The notes: generated by a model not told the origin, from the sequence alone. A stretch of 64,000 bases of DNA from Cordilura impudica (GCA_963682025.1 OY821517.1:295600344-295664343), one strand, 5' to 3'. Numbered from the stretch's first letter, positions 1 through 11,259 are shown. A program made the numbers and translations.

Positions 1-171
1 ATGTTTACTAAAATAAATGTTTAACAAAATTCATTAAATAAAAATATGTAAAAATTTAAGAATGAATTTGGGGAGTAAGTACATTTTTAATTTCGATTAA
101 AAAAAATGGGGAATTTGTTCATTTCTTTTGGGTACCTTTTTTTTAAATTTGGGGAATTTGTTCACCGTGTA

Positions 172-1490
172 GTTATTTCCGTGTAACCCAAATTTCAGAG
201 AAATCCATTGAAAAGTACAAATTTGTATAGGGAAGAAATATACCACACAACAAAATATGAATTTTATAAGAAAATTGGGCGTAAAAGTAGGCGTGGTCGG
301 TAAAAATCATATAGCGACCTTCCCTGGAATATGTACTAAATTTCGAAGTAAGCCATTGAAAAATAAAAGTTTTTATAGCAATCAAATAAAGAAACAAATA
401 AAAGGAAAAAAAAAGTTTTATATACATAGAAGTTGGCGCAAAGTAGGCGTGGCCTGTAAGAAGCATATGGTGATCTTCCCTGCAGTATACAGATCGTGTG
501 ACCAAATTTTAGACATTCCTTGAAAAATAAAAATTTCTATAGTGAACATATATACAAAAAACAGAAAATTAATTTTGTATAAAAAGCGGGCGTAGAAGTA
601 GGCGTGACCGGCAAGAATCATGTGGCGACCTCTCTGGAGTACAGAGATCGTGTGTAGCAAATTTCAGTGAAATCCGTTAAAAAAAAATGTGTAGCGAACA
701 AATGTACCAAAAAACAGAATATGAATTGTATACAAAAAGTGGGCGTAATAGTAGGCGTGACCGGTACGAAGAATATGTCGACTTTCCCTGGAGGAGAGAG
801 ATCGTGTTTACCAAATTTCAGAGAAATCGGTTGAAAAATAAAAATTTGTATAGCGAACACATATACCAAAAAACAAAATGAATTGTATACAAAAAGTGGG
901 CGTTAAAGTAGGCGTGGCCGGTACGAAGCATATGGCGACCTTTGGTGGAGTACAGAGGTCGTGTGTACCAAATTTCAGAGAATTCCGTTGAAAAACAAAA
1001 ATTTGTATAGCAAACAAATATACCAAAAAGCAGAAAACGAATTGTATACAAAAAGTAGGCGTAAAAGTAGGTGTGGCTGCAAGAATCACCCGGTGACCTG
1101 GCCTGGGGTACAAAGATCGTGTGTACCAAATTTCAGAGAAATGCGTTGAAAAATAAAAATTTGTATAGCGAACAAATATACCAAAAAGCAGAAAATGAAT
1201 TGTGTATAAAAAAATGGGCGTAAAAGTAGGCGTGGTCGATAAAAAGTATATGGCGACCTTAGCTGGAGTACAGGGATCGTGTGTACCGAATTTCAGGGAA
1301 ATCTGTTAAGAAATAAAAATTTGTATAGTGAACAAATATGAATAAAACAGAAAATGAATTTTACATAAAAAGTGGGCGTAAAAGTAGGCGTGGCCGGTAA
1401 AAAGTATATGGCGACCTTTCCTGGGGTATAGAGATCGTGTGTACAAAATTTCAGGAAAATCCGTTGAAAAATAAAAATTTGTATAGCGGT
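172..1490. repeat. ~157-bp tandem repeat, about 8 units
   Basis: The landmark 'gggcgtaaaagtaggcgtgg' or a close variant recurs near 278, 434, 588, 741, 898, 1057, 1216 and 1374, giving a period of 153-159 bp. Each unit also carries 'accaaatttcagagaaatc' and 'aaaatttgtatagcgaac'. Units differ by scattered substitutions and small indels. The period is not a multiple of three, so the reading frames across it are not coding. Confidence 0.9.
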
Positions 1491-1528
1491 CAAACAAACA
1501 AACAAACAAACAAACAAACAAACAAACA
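1491..1528. repeat. (CAAA)n microsatellite
   Basis: About nine uninterrupted CAAA units close the minisatellite array and directly precede the Helitron-type terminus. The same arrangement is seen at 48.52-48.56 and 50.01-50.04 kb. Confidence 0.95.
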
Positions 1529-1552
1529 GAAAATGAATTTTATATATATAGA

Positions 1553-3052
1553 TTATATTTATAAAAAAAAAATTCATATCAAATTTTTTCCACACAAAAA
1601 TGTGTATTTTAATCACGATTTGTTATTTCTTTAAACAATGTGAATAAAAAATTATTGTTCTAATCGGCATACTTTTCATTTTAGTAAAGGTCAAACAAAT
1701 CTCACTTTCAATTAAAGTTGTTTCAATTTCACTTAACGTTTAACACACAAACAAAAGCAAACCAAACATTCAACTTTGACCACATATTTAAAAAGTGGGG
1801 GAAAAAAAAACAATAAAAAAAATTATTACAGCTCATTCATTTAGCCAAGATAAATGTTTGTACATTTATGATCATGTTAAAAACATGTCAAATGTCATTA
1901 ATGATTAAAAACAACTTATGTTTTCGATTTTATTATCGTAAATTTTCAATCAACAATAATCGTGATAACAAAAAAAAAAAAAAAAACTAAAAATTTAAAA
2001 AACAAAAAAAAAAAAAAAAAAAAAATCAAACGCCAACTGTTTACTGAAAAAGGTAATGTATTTCTTAAACCAAATTTTCTTTAGACTTTCATAATGTTTT
2101 TTCATTGATATTTTCGATAATGATTTGTGAAAAAACTAAAACAGACAAAAAAAAAATTGTTAACAAAGGAGACAAGGTGATCTGTAAAAAAAATTTAATT
2201 TTTAGTACAAGTTCCGCCTTATTGTTTTATGATCATACTAAGTCTAAATTTAATAAGTACTAATTGAAAGTATGTTGTTGTTTTTTTTCCATCAATATTT
2301 CATCTTTTTGTTTTAATAACAAGCGAAATGAATAGACAGACGGACAGGCAGGCTTATTGCACAGAAGGACGGACATTAAAGAAAAGCACAAATCTTGGCC
2401 TAATGTAATGACTTTTGAAATTGATGTTGAAGCTGCTGCTGCTGTTGCTGCTACAATAACAGCAACACAATGGGCCAGAAGTTTACTTATTCAAAAGTTG
2501 TAGTATCGTTTTTCCAAAACTTAAATGTACATGGTACAAAATTAACTATTCTTTGAAAGCTTAAAAAGCTTTAAAAATATTAACCCATTTCCTTTCAGAT
2601 ATCGATTTTTCGTACAGAAGTTTATATTTTTTGGAAAGGATAAACTATAAAAGATTATTTAAATCAGTTTTCAATCTTCCGAAAATCTAAACAAACCAGC
2701 TTATTTAAGAAAAAAAAGGTTAATTAAAAATAATTTAAACAGGTAAAAGGGTTAAATTCGGCTGTGCCACCTTTGTCTTAAACTCAATATTATAACCACT
2801 ATTGGGTACGGCTATCATTCTGATACAGTTATCATAATTAACCTTTAAATTCTACAACCATTTAAATTTAAAGTTAATTACATTTCTTCTTTAATGTTTT
2901 TTTTTTTTATAAAAACAATAACAGTTTTATTTTTATAGAAATATTTGACTACTATGCGAAAAATTTAATTATTTTTCTATTATTAGAGTAAAAAAACAAT
3001 TGCGATACCCTCATAAGTAAGAGACTAAAGGTAAATACTTTTTTAAAACAGC
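1553..3052. other. AT-rich spacer, no gene seen
   Basis: Noncoding in all frames. It holds poly(A) runs at about 1968-2026, a short CAG/CTG-type run near 2430-2470, and at 2740-2830 a fragment ('gttaaattcggctg' followed by 'aactcaatattataaccac') with relatives near 12.73 kb and 37.54 kb. No other structure was recognised. Confidence 0.6.
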
Positions 3053-3057
3053 CGGCG

Positions 3058-4461
3058 TACTGTGGACCATATTTTGAGAAGGCGGCCAAAAATCATTTTT
3101 TTATGGTAACCGATTTTAAAGTTACTCATTTGAAAGCAAATACCAGTGAGCCCCTGGAGCCAAAAAATTACGACTTTATTTCAACTATATCTTTGAAAAT
3201 GGACTTTCTCAGTATATTGCTAAAAATTTAAAATTTCTTAGCAAATTTTAATTTTTGTAATTTGACTGTAACTTTTTTGTTTTAAAAGATTTTAAAGTAA
3301 AATAATTTTGTATAATTTTGCAACTTCATAAGCTATTAATCCTAGAAACAAAAAGTCACTGAGTCGATTAGAAATGAAAAGTTTTTTTTTAAGAAGGTCC
3401 AAATTTCCCAAAAATCTCGTACTTAATAGAGCATAACTCCTGCCCATCAAAAGCCATCAAAAAAGCTCCTGCACTCTTCTATAGTCCGAACCCTCTCCTA
3501 CACTCCTATACCCCATTATATACCTGCCAGTTTCCGTCCGTGTGCAAAAGTGAATACAAAAGTTTTCCACTATGTGGTTAGGGTATAATGAGTATACCCA
3601 TCTTTTATTACACGGTTCGACTAAAAGTCACTTTCTGAGTCGATTTAACGATGTTCGGCCGTCCGTCTGTGTGTTATGAATACAAAAGTTGGTCATACCG
3701 GTGTATTTTTTTTTGAGAGTTTATTTGTTCTTTATACTGACAGAAAAAGGAAACGGCAGGGTTGACATGTGTTGTTATATACTTATAAAAAAGTGTTGAG
3801 ATATAATGCGCTTAATTGTTAATGGGTAAAATTTTTTTCATTTTACATAGGTATTTTTCAAAAACAATTATTTGGTCCGTTAGGCGAAACAGTGAGAAAA
3901 AAGAAAAAAAGAAAGTAAAAAACAAATTCAAGAAAAATATCTACAGCTAGGCCTCATAATCGACCAACCAAAACAAGGAGAAGGAAACTTAAATGATGGA
4001 AATACTGCAAGGAGATTTTTTTCCGATCCGGAAACTGCAGCATCTATCACAGGTGTAGATCATGGATTAATAAGACGATTCAAAATCATATTACAAGTGC
4101 TAGCATGCAGCAGAAAGATAAATGCAAAAAAATTTCGAGAGCACGCCAATAAAACAGCTATACTTTATAATGAAAAATACTCTTGGAGATATATGCCATC
4201 CACAGTTCATAAAATTTTGTACCATGGGGAACAATGAAGAAGTGCAAGAAAAAAGGAATAAAGACTACAGATTCTTTCGCGAGCAAGATATTGCAATAAT
4301 GAAGATCTTATCATTATTTTGTTGTGCACTTCAGATCCATATATGTCCAACATTCGACAAAAATGAAAAAATACCTCTATTGAATTAGACGAAGAAGCTA
4401 AACAACTTCTAGAAGATGAAAATCAAGGCTATTTAGAAGAAATATTTACTAAAATTGTTTG
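3058..4461 (+). mobile_element. Transib relic: one end plus transposase C-terminus
   Basis: At 3058 the sequence TACTGTGG resembles the Transib terminal heptamer (CACTGTG with one change). It is preceded by CGGCG, the type of GC-rich 5-bp target that Transib duplicates, and followed after 23 nt by an AAAAATC block. A C-terminal transposase fragment in the same orientation follows at 3895. No right end was found and the middle of the gene is missing. A fragment of the 780-bp repeat ('ccactatgtggttagggtata') sits inside near 3570-3690. The left end call is tentative. Confidence 0.45.
3895..4461 (+). pseudogene. Transib transposase, C-terminal fragment
   Basis: Translation gives 'LGLIIDQPKQGEGNLNDGN', 'RRFFSDPETAASITGVD' and 'STVHKILYHGEQ', matching residues of the intact transposase encoded at 34460-36481 (about 480-673 there). 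The two zinc-binding His of the HKILYH motif are kept. A deletion removes the stretch between HGE and the EE.QEKRNKDYR segment, and later frameshifts and stops break the frame, so it cannot make an active enzyme. It belongs to the same Transib family as the intact copy, not to the 17-19 kb family. Confidence 0.85.
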
Positions 4462-4602
4462 ATTTAAAGTAGTTTTTTAGTACACTAACAATAAGTTATA
4501 CTCTTTTTTATATAGTTAACAATTTTTCTCGATTTAAAAATTAATTCTGAAATTAATACAAAGTAAAGCTGTATGGTACGAAAACTGAATCTAACCACAG
4601 TG

Positions 4603-4950
4603 CTCGTAGGCCTGGCTTTAGGTGAGTGTGTTAAAGCGCTGACCAAAAAGTGCAAGTACGAGTGTATGTGAAGGTTCATGGTTCAAACCTCACGGCCGCC
4701 CTAAGTAGAAAAATTTTCGTATAGAAACAATCTATTCAATTAAAACATAACAATTATCACAATATTCCATAAATCGTTGATGAAGGCTGAAATGCCAGAA
4801 ACTGGTCCGATTAAGAATACAGTGCAGTTATGAATTTTTGAAATCTATGCTTTCTTCTTCTTTACCATGCACCATTTAAACAAAAATTAAAATTTGCATA
4901 TTAATAAAAGTAGTAATTGCAATATGTCTGAAAAATGACTATAAATCTAA
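4603..4950 (+). mobile_element. tRNA-headed short element with hammerhead-like body
   Basis: Positions 4603-4700 look tRNA-derived: an A-box-like 'tggctttaggtgag', then 'ttaaagcgctgacc' as in tRNA D/anticodon arms, and a B-box-like GGTTCAAACC. The body (4699-4950) starts at 'ccctaagtagaaaaatt' and ends near 'aaatctaac'. The body recurs at 62.49-62.83 kb without the tRNA-like head. It may be a SINE, or a retrozyme-like unit that landed beside a tRNA relic; two copies cannot decide. The body carries a hammerhead-like motif at 4772-4812. Confidence 0.45.
4772..4812 (+). ncRNA. hammerhead-like ribozyme, mutated
   Basis: Order on the plus strand: AATCG (stem I), TTGATGA (core, expected CTGATGA), GGC/GCC stem II with a TGAAAT loop, GAAAC, TGGTC, CGATT (stem I partner of AATCG). 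Stem I is a perfect 5-bp pair and GTC is an allowed cleavage triplet. The core C is T here, a change expected to inactivate it. Positions 10.1 and 11.1 are A and A, not a pair. The copy at 62588-62548 has the intact core. Confidence 0.5.
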
Positions 4951-5036
4951 CAAACCAAAAATTTATGAATTTTATAAATTTGCAATAAAAATTGATATAG
5001 AAATATTTAAAAAGACAATAAAAAAAATTTTAACTA

Positions 5037-5370
5037 AAGTAAAAACATACGACTTTTCATTGAAACTTCTCCAATATCAGGTAAATTTTACGTTCGCTGC
5101 TGAATAAATTATATTTTAACTCGGGCTCTTTCAAAACAAAAGCCAACATTTGGCCCTTGAGAACATTAGAACTAAAAAAGTTTGCGGGGCCAAAGTAAAA
5201 ATATACGACTTTTTCATTGAAACTGCTCCATCTTGAACCAATATCAGGTAAGTTTTACGTTCGCTGCTTAATAAATTATATTTTAACTCGTGCTCTTAAA
5301 AAAAAAAAAAGCCAACCTTTGGCCCTTGTGAACATTAGAACTAAAAAGTTTACGGGGGGCCAAAGTTTGG
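5037..5370. repeat. two-unit tandem duplication, ~165 bp
   Basis: Both units run from 'aaaacatacgactttt' or its variant through 'ttttacgttcgctgct' and 'gccaac.tttggcccttg' to 'gcggggccaaagt'. The second has a short insertion ('catcttgaacc'). No function recognised. Confidence 0.8.
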
Positions 5371-5507
5371 CATTTTCTGACAAAATTTAGCTTTTAAAAA
5401 GTATTAATTGTAAAATTAACTGAAAAAATAAGACATTATATAGAGAAGAAAAAAAATTTTTTTTAACCTTTTAACACTTCACTTTTGAACTAAAATTCAA
5501 CTAATAA

Positions 5508-5940
5508 TCTAACCCATGAAAACAAAGTTCTTATTAAAACTCTTTCTCTCCTTACGGATATGAGTTTTGAATATCTCCGTGACTGTGGGTGACTGTATCT
5601 GAATATCTTAAAATTAATCTTTGGCCACAAGAAGTCTAAGGACAAAGTTTCAGATCCATCGGATAAGGGGAAGTGGGGTTTTAATCTATCAGTGACTGTG
5701 CGTGACTATGTCAAAGTTAATCTTTTTTTCTATCGACCAAGTTTCAGATCGATCGGATAGAGAAAATGACATTTAGATCACTCCGTGACTCGCGTGATTA
5801 TGCGTGACTGTGCGTGACTACCAAAAAATAATATTTAGTCACAACAAGACTATGGGCCAAGTTTCAGATCAATTGTATGAGGGGGATGGGGTCCACCCAC
5901 GACAGACAGACAGAGAGTGTGAGTTAAAAGAAAGAGTTTA
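5508..5940 (+). mobile_element. GTGACT repeat element, copy 1
   Basis: Starts at 'tctaacccatgaaaac' with AAACTCTTTCT close behind, and ends with a GACAGACAGA run and 'AAAGAAAGAGTTT'. The two inner ends are inverted complements. Between them are units built from 'cgtgactgtgcgtgactat', 'caagtttcagatcgatcgga' and 'ggggaagtggggttt'. Other copies lie at 10.37, 12.26 and 23.53 kb. Confidence 0.8.
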
Positions 5941-6133
5941 AAAATGAAAATGTGTTTTAAACCCTCCATAACTTTTTTTACTATCGGTCGATATTTACGT
6001 TTAATAAGTAATAAAAATTAAAAGCTAAAGTCCCACCTACCAAATAAAAAAGAAAACGCATACCAAAATTTGAATCCAATCAAAAGATATGGATTTTTGA
6101 CCGCCTTATCGTGAAATAATCCACTGTGAGGCG

Positions 6134-7190
6134 CATGGTGGCGCCAAGGGTGTTTTGTCGTTGCAAAAATCATAATTTTTGAACCAATTGAGATAATCAA
6201 ATATGATAGATAATTGTCCAACCTTCTAGATGCTTACTTATGGGTTATCAAATTTTAAACTTGTAACGGGATGAAAAAATCATGTTTACGTTAACTAACA
6301 AACATGAATTCTTACCATATAGTATTTTTTATGTTTGTTTTTCAAGGTTATGTTTTTAAATTATTATCCATAAATAAAAATAAAAAAAATAAGATTTTTC
6401 AAATTTATTTTTTCGAATTGCTGCAAAATAATTATCACAATTCATAACTGGAGGTATATCTAATAGACTAATCATTGTGAATATAATTATTGGATTCTAA
6501 CTCTTTCCGTGACTTCACATGCCGCAGAGATGAAATAAGTGAATCAGAAGATGCTGCCAACATGTCGAAGAGGTCCTCATTTTACCTTACCCTTGATGCT
6601 TTTAATATATTCGAGCATCAATATATTTTAAAAAATTTGTTGAGGGACTCCTGAGCTTCTTCGGAAAGCACTCCAATTGGCTAAGACTGATATTCAATTA
6701 CATCTTTGCCATGCGCCAATATTTTATGGACTGTCGGCGTCAGTTTCTTCAGTGGATACATTTCCGGCAAAAGTGATGCAGTTTTCGAAGCGTATTCTTT
6801 ACATTTTGTAGAATTAATCTCATTCCCAAATACCTACCTGTGGCGACCATAAGTCAATATTGTAACGATATTCTTGTTCTGTGATTAGATGGTTGACTAT
6901 ATTTCTATTTTAAGTGCGAACCTGTTAATATAAAAGAATAGTTTATTTGTGCATCCTGGATCTTTACCTGAATTTATCAGAGATGCACGCCATACAATTT
7001 CTGGAACAATGTCTCTTTTTAACTTTTTTACCACTAGCAGTCAAAGGAGCAGCTGGGAGCAGCCGGACTTTGTTGAATTAGGTAAAGGAATAATCAAAGA
7101 ACATATTTTAAAAATACGGCAGATATAACAAATTATAAATTTTTTTATTTTCCATCAAAGTTGAAACATAATGAAAAATAAGTGGCTCAG
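6134..7190 (-). mobile_element. Transib family-2 copy, left part, internally deleted
   Basis: From CATGGTGGCGCC at 6134, with 'tcgttgcaaaaatcat' behind it, this follows the element at 16791-20066. It covers the left end, the 3' part of the transposase (minus strand; 'PTVHKILAHGKDVIEY' and 'SEEAQESLNKF' readable through stops), and then jumps to the equivalent of about 19270-19690. The equivalent of 19700-20066 continues at 11685-11970, so the element seems split by about 4.5 kb of later sequence. The heptamer is mutated and no matching 5-bp duplication was found. Confidence 0.65.
6400..6830 (-). pseudogene. Transib family-2 transposase fragment
   Basis: Minus-strand reading gives 'KKLTPTVHKILAHGKDVIEY', 'LSEEAQESLNKFFK' and 'LAASSDSLISSLRHVKSR', equivalent to the C-terminal region of the relic at 17057-19209. 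Both His of HKILAH and the SEEAQE acid cluster remain, but stops and frameshifts interrupt it. Confidence 0.8.
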
Positions 7191-7199
7191 TTAATTCAA

Positions 7200-7340
7200 T
7201 CAACGCGTTGATTAAGATTAAGCCTACAAAGCTGCAAATTGGAGAAGGAAAATATATTGAATGCAATTACGAGTTCCACTTGACCATGGTTGACGGAAAA
7301 GTCGTAAACGAACTGACAGGAACAACCTCAACATTGTAAT
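7200..7340 (+). pseudogene. Transib transposase middle fragment, inverted
   Basis: Plus-strand translation 'IKPTKLQIGEGKYIECNYEF' followed by 'HLTMVDGKVVNELTGTTSTL' matches the middle of the 17.0-19.2 kb transposase, including the second catalytic Asp (MVDGK). It is in the opposite orientation to the neighbouring Transib sequence, so a local inversion or a separate insertion placed it here. Confidence 0.75.
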
Positions 7341-7668
7341 AATATAAATAATTTAATAATTTTTATTTAATTTTTATAAATAATTTTTATTTTTTATTAA
7401 CTTTTTCATTATATTTAATAACTTTGCTCATTAATTAAGTTTCTATTAATTTAATAATACTTACCTGCTCGTGTAAATAAATTGGATTAAGGGATACATG
7501 TTCATTATATTTTAATTTTAGTAAAATTTATATTAATTACTTCCTAATAAACGAAAAGAACCAACATGTATTTTTAATACATGCTTTTATTTGAAAATAT
7601 CATTATACACATTTACGATCGTTGAAATTAAAGAAATATATTGATCACAAGAACTACACGCTCTAATT

Positions 7669-8850
7669 TTAATTTTCTTCGTCTTCTTCTTCTACTTCGT
7701 CTGCTGGTTGCAGTGAAATTTCGGATTCATCTTCATTTTCGTCTTCAACGGCATTTGTTTCCAGGTCTTCCATACTTTCGGGATCAAATATACCATCTTC
7801 AGTGATGTCAGTTTGGTATGGTATAGCATTGAGACAAGCTTGTCCATTACACTGGCCACAAGCTAGAGAGCACTGCAACCCCGATTTCCTGCATCCACAT
7901 CGCGAACCAAAAAATATAGTGTTAAGCAATTCCTCTGGAGCTGGTGCTAAAGTTGTTGTAATTGGTTCCAGGGATTCATTACGCATTATCCAGCCCCCCG
8001 TCCTGGGGTTCCAAATCATGCCCTAACCAAGTCTGAACTTGATAATAAACACGATTAAAGTGTTGGTGAGCTGCTGCACTTGTTGGTGGCAGATTTGATA
8101 ACTGCACAGGTTTATTCTGTTTTGTAGACTTGACGAAATCTGTATAACTAGACGGTCGATACTGTCAACAGATTTTGGAGCGTTATAGATTGCCAACAAG
8201 ATTTGTGTCCCACTCTCAAATAATATTTGAGCCGAACCGTTTTCTTCCTCAAAAGCTGCAGCAAGTTGATCCAAATTTGGAAGCTTCTCAAGTGCTCTTG
8301 AAAAAGTTTTTTTACCTTTCTTAAATAACGCAGAAGTCGTGACACAGCCGCTTACAGCATGCAAAAACAAAATGTGTTGTTTACAACGAGGATATTCGTC
8401 TAAACTTTTCGAAGAGTATATTTCTGTTTTAACATTTCCTTTGCCAACTTTTTTGAAGAAAATTTCTTGTTGATGAAATAGTGTACGCCCAATTAAAAAG
8501 ACAAGTAAATCGATATCTTCTCTTATTATAACTATGGTTTTTTCAGGTTTCGATTCCTCTATAGCTGTTTCCACAATAAGAACATCAGCATCATCTCTGG
8601 CTTGTTTTGCAGTTATATTAACAATTCGTTATTTTTCAATAATCATATTAATGAGCCTTTCTTTATTACTTCGATTCGATAGGAATTTTTCTTGGCTAAT
8701 TGGTACAACCGTTGTTTCATCGAAACAAACTTCGTTTGTTTTTGAAAATGCTGCAGCTCTTCTTTGTTGTTCCATTGCTTTAATGTTCTTACTGTTTTCT
8801 GAAAATCCGTCAAACACAACAACAGTTGTTGAACTATAATGCGTTTGCAA
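7669..8850 (-). pseudogene. broken gene for Cys-rich (CXC-like) protein
   Basis: Three consecutive minus-strand frames (8850-8629, 8574-8023, 8019-7669) read as one protein interrupted by frameshifts. In order: 'STTVVVFDGFSE'; 'DDADVLIVETAIEESKPEKT' and 'REDIDLLVFLI', acidic motifs suggestive of a PIN/FEN-like nuclease fold; 'CKQHILFLHAVSGC.TTSA'; 'TLAPAPEELLNTIFFGSRCG'; 'CRKSGLQCSLACGQCNGQAC', a CXC-type cysteine cluster; and an acidic C-terminus. As I remember it, this architecture belongs to an uncharacterised protein family found in many copies in arthropod genomes, which suggests a mobile origin. An AATAAA lies downstream near 7590 on the minus strand. The molecular function is not known to me. 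No intact start was found. Confidence 0.7.
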
Positions 8851-9188
8851 ATACTTAACCTATTTGTTGTAGGGAACTTATCCCTCTACAATATTTATAA
8901 TAGATAGAAATAGTGAAAAACCGATAGGAACCGAGATATTGGCGAAAACGTACAAAAAGTCGATTTTTTGACCTTTGACCCATAGGAATCCATAGTCGCG
9001 GCCACTCTATCGTCGGTAGGGTCTGAGACAAGTTTTAGGATGTCAAAATGAAGGTTTGTACAAATTTACAGCTTATTATCTTGAATTCCGACATTTTGTC
9101 TGTATTTTGGTTAAAATGACTGGACTATATAAGCAGAAACAAGCTTAATGTTTTATACAATAACATCATTAGGTATGTTTATGTAGTA
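8851..9188. other. spacer upstream of the Cys-rich relic
   Basis: No coding potential or repeat recognised. It could hold the 5' part of the broken gene or of a transposon carrying it, but no inverted ends were found around 7.6-9.2 kb. Confidence 0.4.
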
Positions 9189-9602
9189 AGGCCAGTTTAC
9201 ACTATCACACTTTGTAATACGACCTGTAAAAAAGTCGAGTATTATGAAAAAGTCGTATCATGTAAAAAGCTTATGTTATGAAATTGGCAGTCTGTAGGAT
9301 TTTGTTTTCGAAGTCCGATGGTTTTAGAAACATTTCCAAAAACTTGCCATTTTCATCGGACCAGAGTTGATTTTTTGGAAATATTAAAAAAAAAGGTAAC
9401 CAAAAACAAAGAAAGTGGAAATAAAATATAAATTTCAACATAAATTTGCTTGTTATTCTAAACAGCTGTTTTCATAAGACTTGAGTGGCATAAGTATGCA
9501 GAAATAATGTCGGTACGACTTTATAACAGTCCGATGAATTTCATCGGATTTTTTTTTTTCGAAAAATCATACGACTGAGTGGTATCATGTAAATGGGCCT
9601 GT
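9189..9602. mobile_element. MITE-like repeat, copy 1
   Basis: Starts GGCCAGTTTACACTATCAC and ends in the inverted relative GTGGTATCATGTAAATGGGCC. A second full copy lies at 60634-61042 with the same interior ('aagtccgatggtt', 'catcggaccagagttgattt', 'aacagctgttttc'). Interior inverted pairs such as ATCGGAC/GTCCGAT make it foldable. No target duplication could be fixed. Confidence 0.75.
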
Positions 9603-9939
9603 AGACCATGTGTCTACTTTCGCAAAAACCTTATACAGAGTATCGTTGAAAACTTACTTAAGATAAGAGTACTAATACTCCTACATAAAGTTATTTATAA
9701 AAAAAAACTCGCTATATATGTATGCCAAAATTCAGTTTGCAAGATCGAATAGGGGCAAACTAATCATCACACCAAGACATCGACATTTAGTTTCGGAATG
9801 CTAGTTTTTTATCCATGCCGCTCATCTTTGGAATATAATTCCACATGAACAACAGCTTAATAACAATGCAATGCATGTTAAAACTTTTTTGTTTAATTTT
9901 TTCACTTAACCTTTTTCCATAATCTATTTTCTGTGATAT
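9603..9939. other. spacer, nothing recognised
   Basis: AT-rich, no ORF of note and no repeat identified. Confidence 0.4.
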
Positions 9940-10350
9940 ATCGCACCTGTACCTCTAAACTGAGTCAACTCAAATTTTTTAAATTTTCGCTTTTTGCAAG
10001 AAAACGATACGAAGTGGTCATATCTATCCACTGTAAAAATATTCCATCGGTTTTTCTAGCCTTTCGCAAAAAATTACAGTTGTAACCCTCTTTGTGTTAT
10101 AAGAGTAGTTGCTTTAGAATCCAAAAAAAAAAAGACATATTTTGAGTTGCACCCAAAAAACTTGTTATTTTTGATGATCACTGAAAAAATCGCAAAAACA
10201 ACTACTGTTGTATACCTATTATTCACAATTCTTTACAATGAAACAACCGTTTTAAAATTTTGTATTAATAATAAAAAAAAAAAACGTTTTTTGCCTCTAC
10301 TGAAAATTAGTAAATTTTGAGTTGACTCACTTTAGAGATACAGGTGCGAT
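9940..10350. mobile_element. MITE with ~45-bp inverted ends
   Basis: The left end reads TCGCACCTGTACCTCTAAA and continues 'ctgagtcaactcaaatttt'. The right end is its inverted complement ('gagttgactcactttagaga', 'acaggtgcga'). Both are flanked by TA-rich sequence (ata / tat), consistent with a TA target. The interior is noncoding. Confidence 0.8.
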
Positions 10351-10370
10351 ATGTAATTTTTTTTATTTTT

Positions 10371-10821
10371 AAACTCTTTCTTTTAACTCAAACTCTATGT
10401 CTGTCTGTCTGTCTGTCTGTCGTGGGTCAACCACATTCCCCTTTATCCAATTGATCTGAAACTTCGCCCATAGTCTTGTTGTGACTACAGATTAATTCTG
10501 GGATAGTCACGCATAGTCACGGAGTGATTTAAAACCCATTTCCCCTTATCCGATCGATCTGAAACTTGGTCGATAGACTTGCTGTGAAAAAAGATTAACT
10601 TTGATATAGTCACGCACAGTCACGCATAGTCACGCACAGTCACGGAGAGATTAGTACGTCACTTCTCTTCATCCAATCGATCTGAAACTTGGTCTACAGA
10701 CTTGTTGTCACCAAATATTAGCTTAAAGATAGTCACGCAAAGTCACGCGCAGTCACGGAGAGATTCAAAGCTTATAAGGAAAGAAAGAGTTTTAATAAAA
10801 ACTTTGTTTTTATGGGTTAGT
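10371..10821 (-). mobile_element. GTGACT repeat element, copy 2
   Basis: Inverted copy: 'aaactctttcttttaactca', a (GTCT)n run, then alternating 'agtcacgcatagtcacgga' and 'cgatctgaaacttggtc' modules, ending 'aaagaaagagttttaataaa' and 'tatgggttag'. Confidence 0.85.
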
Positions 10822-10882
10822 TATTATTTTTTCTATCTTTGTAAATAATTATACTTATTCTAATATTATTCTATAAACTTTA

Positions 10883-11259
10883 TCTATAATATTAATAGGC
10901 TAGGCGATTTCTTGTGACTAATGTTTTGTTCTACCATTTTATCCCGATTTTGACCAAACGTATATTATTTGAAAGATATTTCTTTTTAGCCATTTTGCAG
11001 ATTTACAGATTTTTAAATTTTTTCCTTTATTTTGAGTAAATTGCATTTAAAGTTGCTACTAACACATACATAATATTATACAATGCTATGTGTGTGTTTA
11101 TTAAATTTGTAAATGTGTTTGTAATAACAATTAGTTTGTTTTTTGTGTTGATTTGTGAATTGGCTATAATTGATTAGCATACTTTTAGGGTCTTTATTTA
11201 ATGAAAAAATAAAATTTCCTAGAATTTGCGCTCAAATTTCGAGGGCTGGAATCTGCTAA
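10883..11259 (+). mobile_element. non-autonomous Helitron, copy a
   Basis: Starts TCTATAATATTAATAGG, then 'gcgatttcttgtgac' and 'acatttacagattt'-type interior, 'gctatgtgtgtgtttattaa', and a degenerate 3' hairpin 'ctcaaatttcgag' followed by CTAA. Other copies keep the perfect hairpin and CTAG. No coding capacity. Confidence 0.8.

Larger units (their letters stand above)
172..1552 (-). mobile_element. Helitron 5' region with internal minisatellite
   Basis: Read on the minus strand, this block starts at 1552 with TCTATATATATAAAA, followed by a (TTTG)n run and then tandem units rich in 'cgcc'. The same order (TCTATA start, TTTG run, GC-rich modules) recurs at 25.95 kb and at 47.33, 48.59 and 50.06 kb beside Helitron helicase remnants and CTAG 3' ends. 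No 3' end or coding part is visible before the window edge, so this is a partial element. Assignment rests on the shared 5' organisation and is inference. Confidence 0.55.

Noticed and set aside
173..1616. Overlapping minus-strand frames with recurring 'GHAYFYAHFLYTI'-like peptides
   Set aside because: They follow the 157-bp tandem units. The period is not a multiple of three and frames change from unit to unit, so this is repeat sequence read by chance.
4603..4700. Functional tRNA gene
   Set aside because: B-box-like and D-arm-like phrases exist but the T-stem and acceptor stem do not pair. Better explained as a tRNA-derived SINE head.
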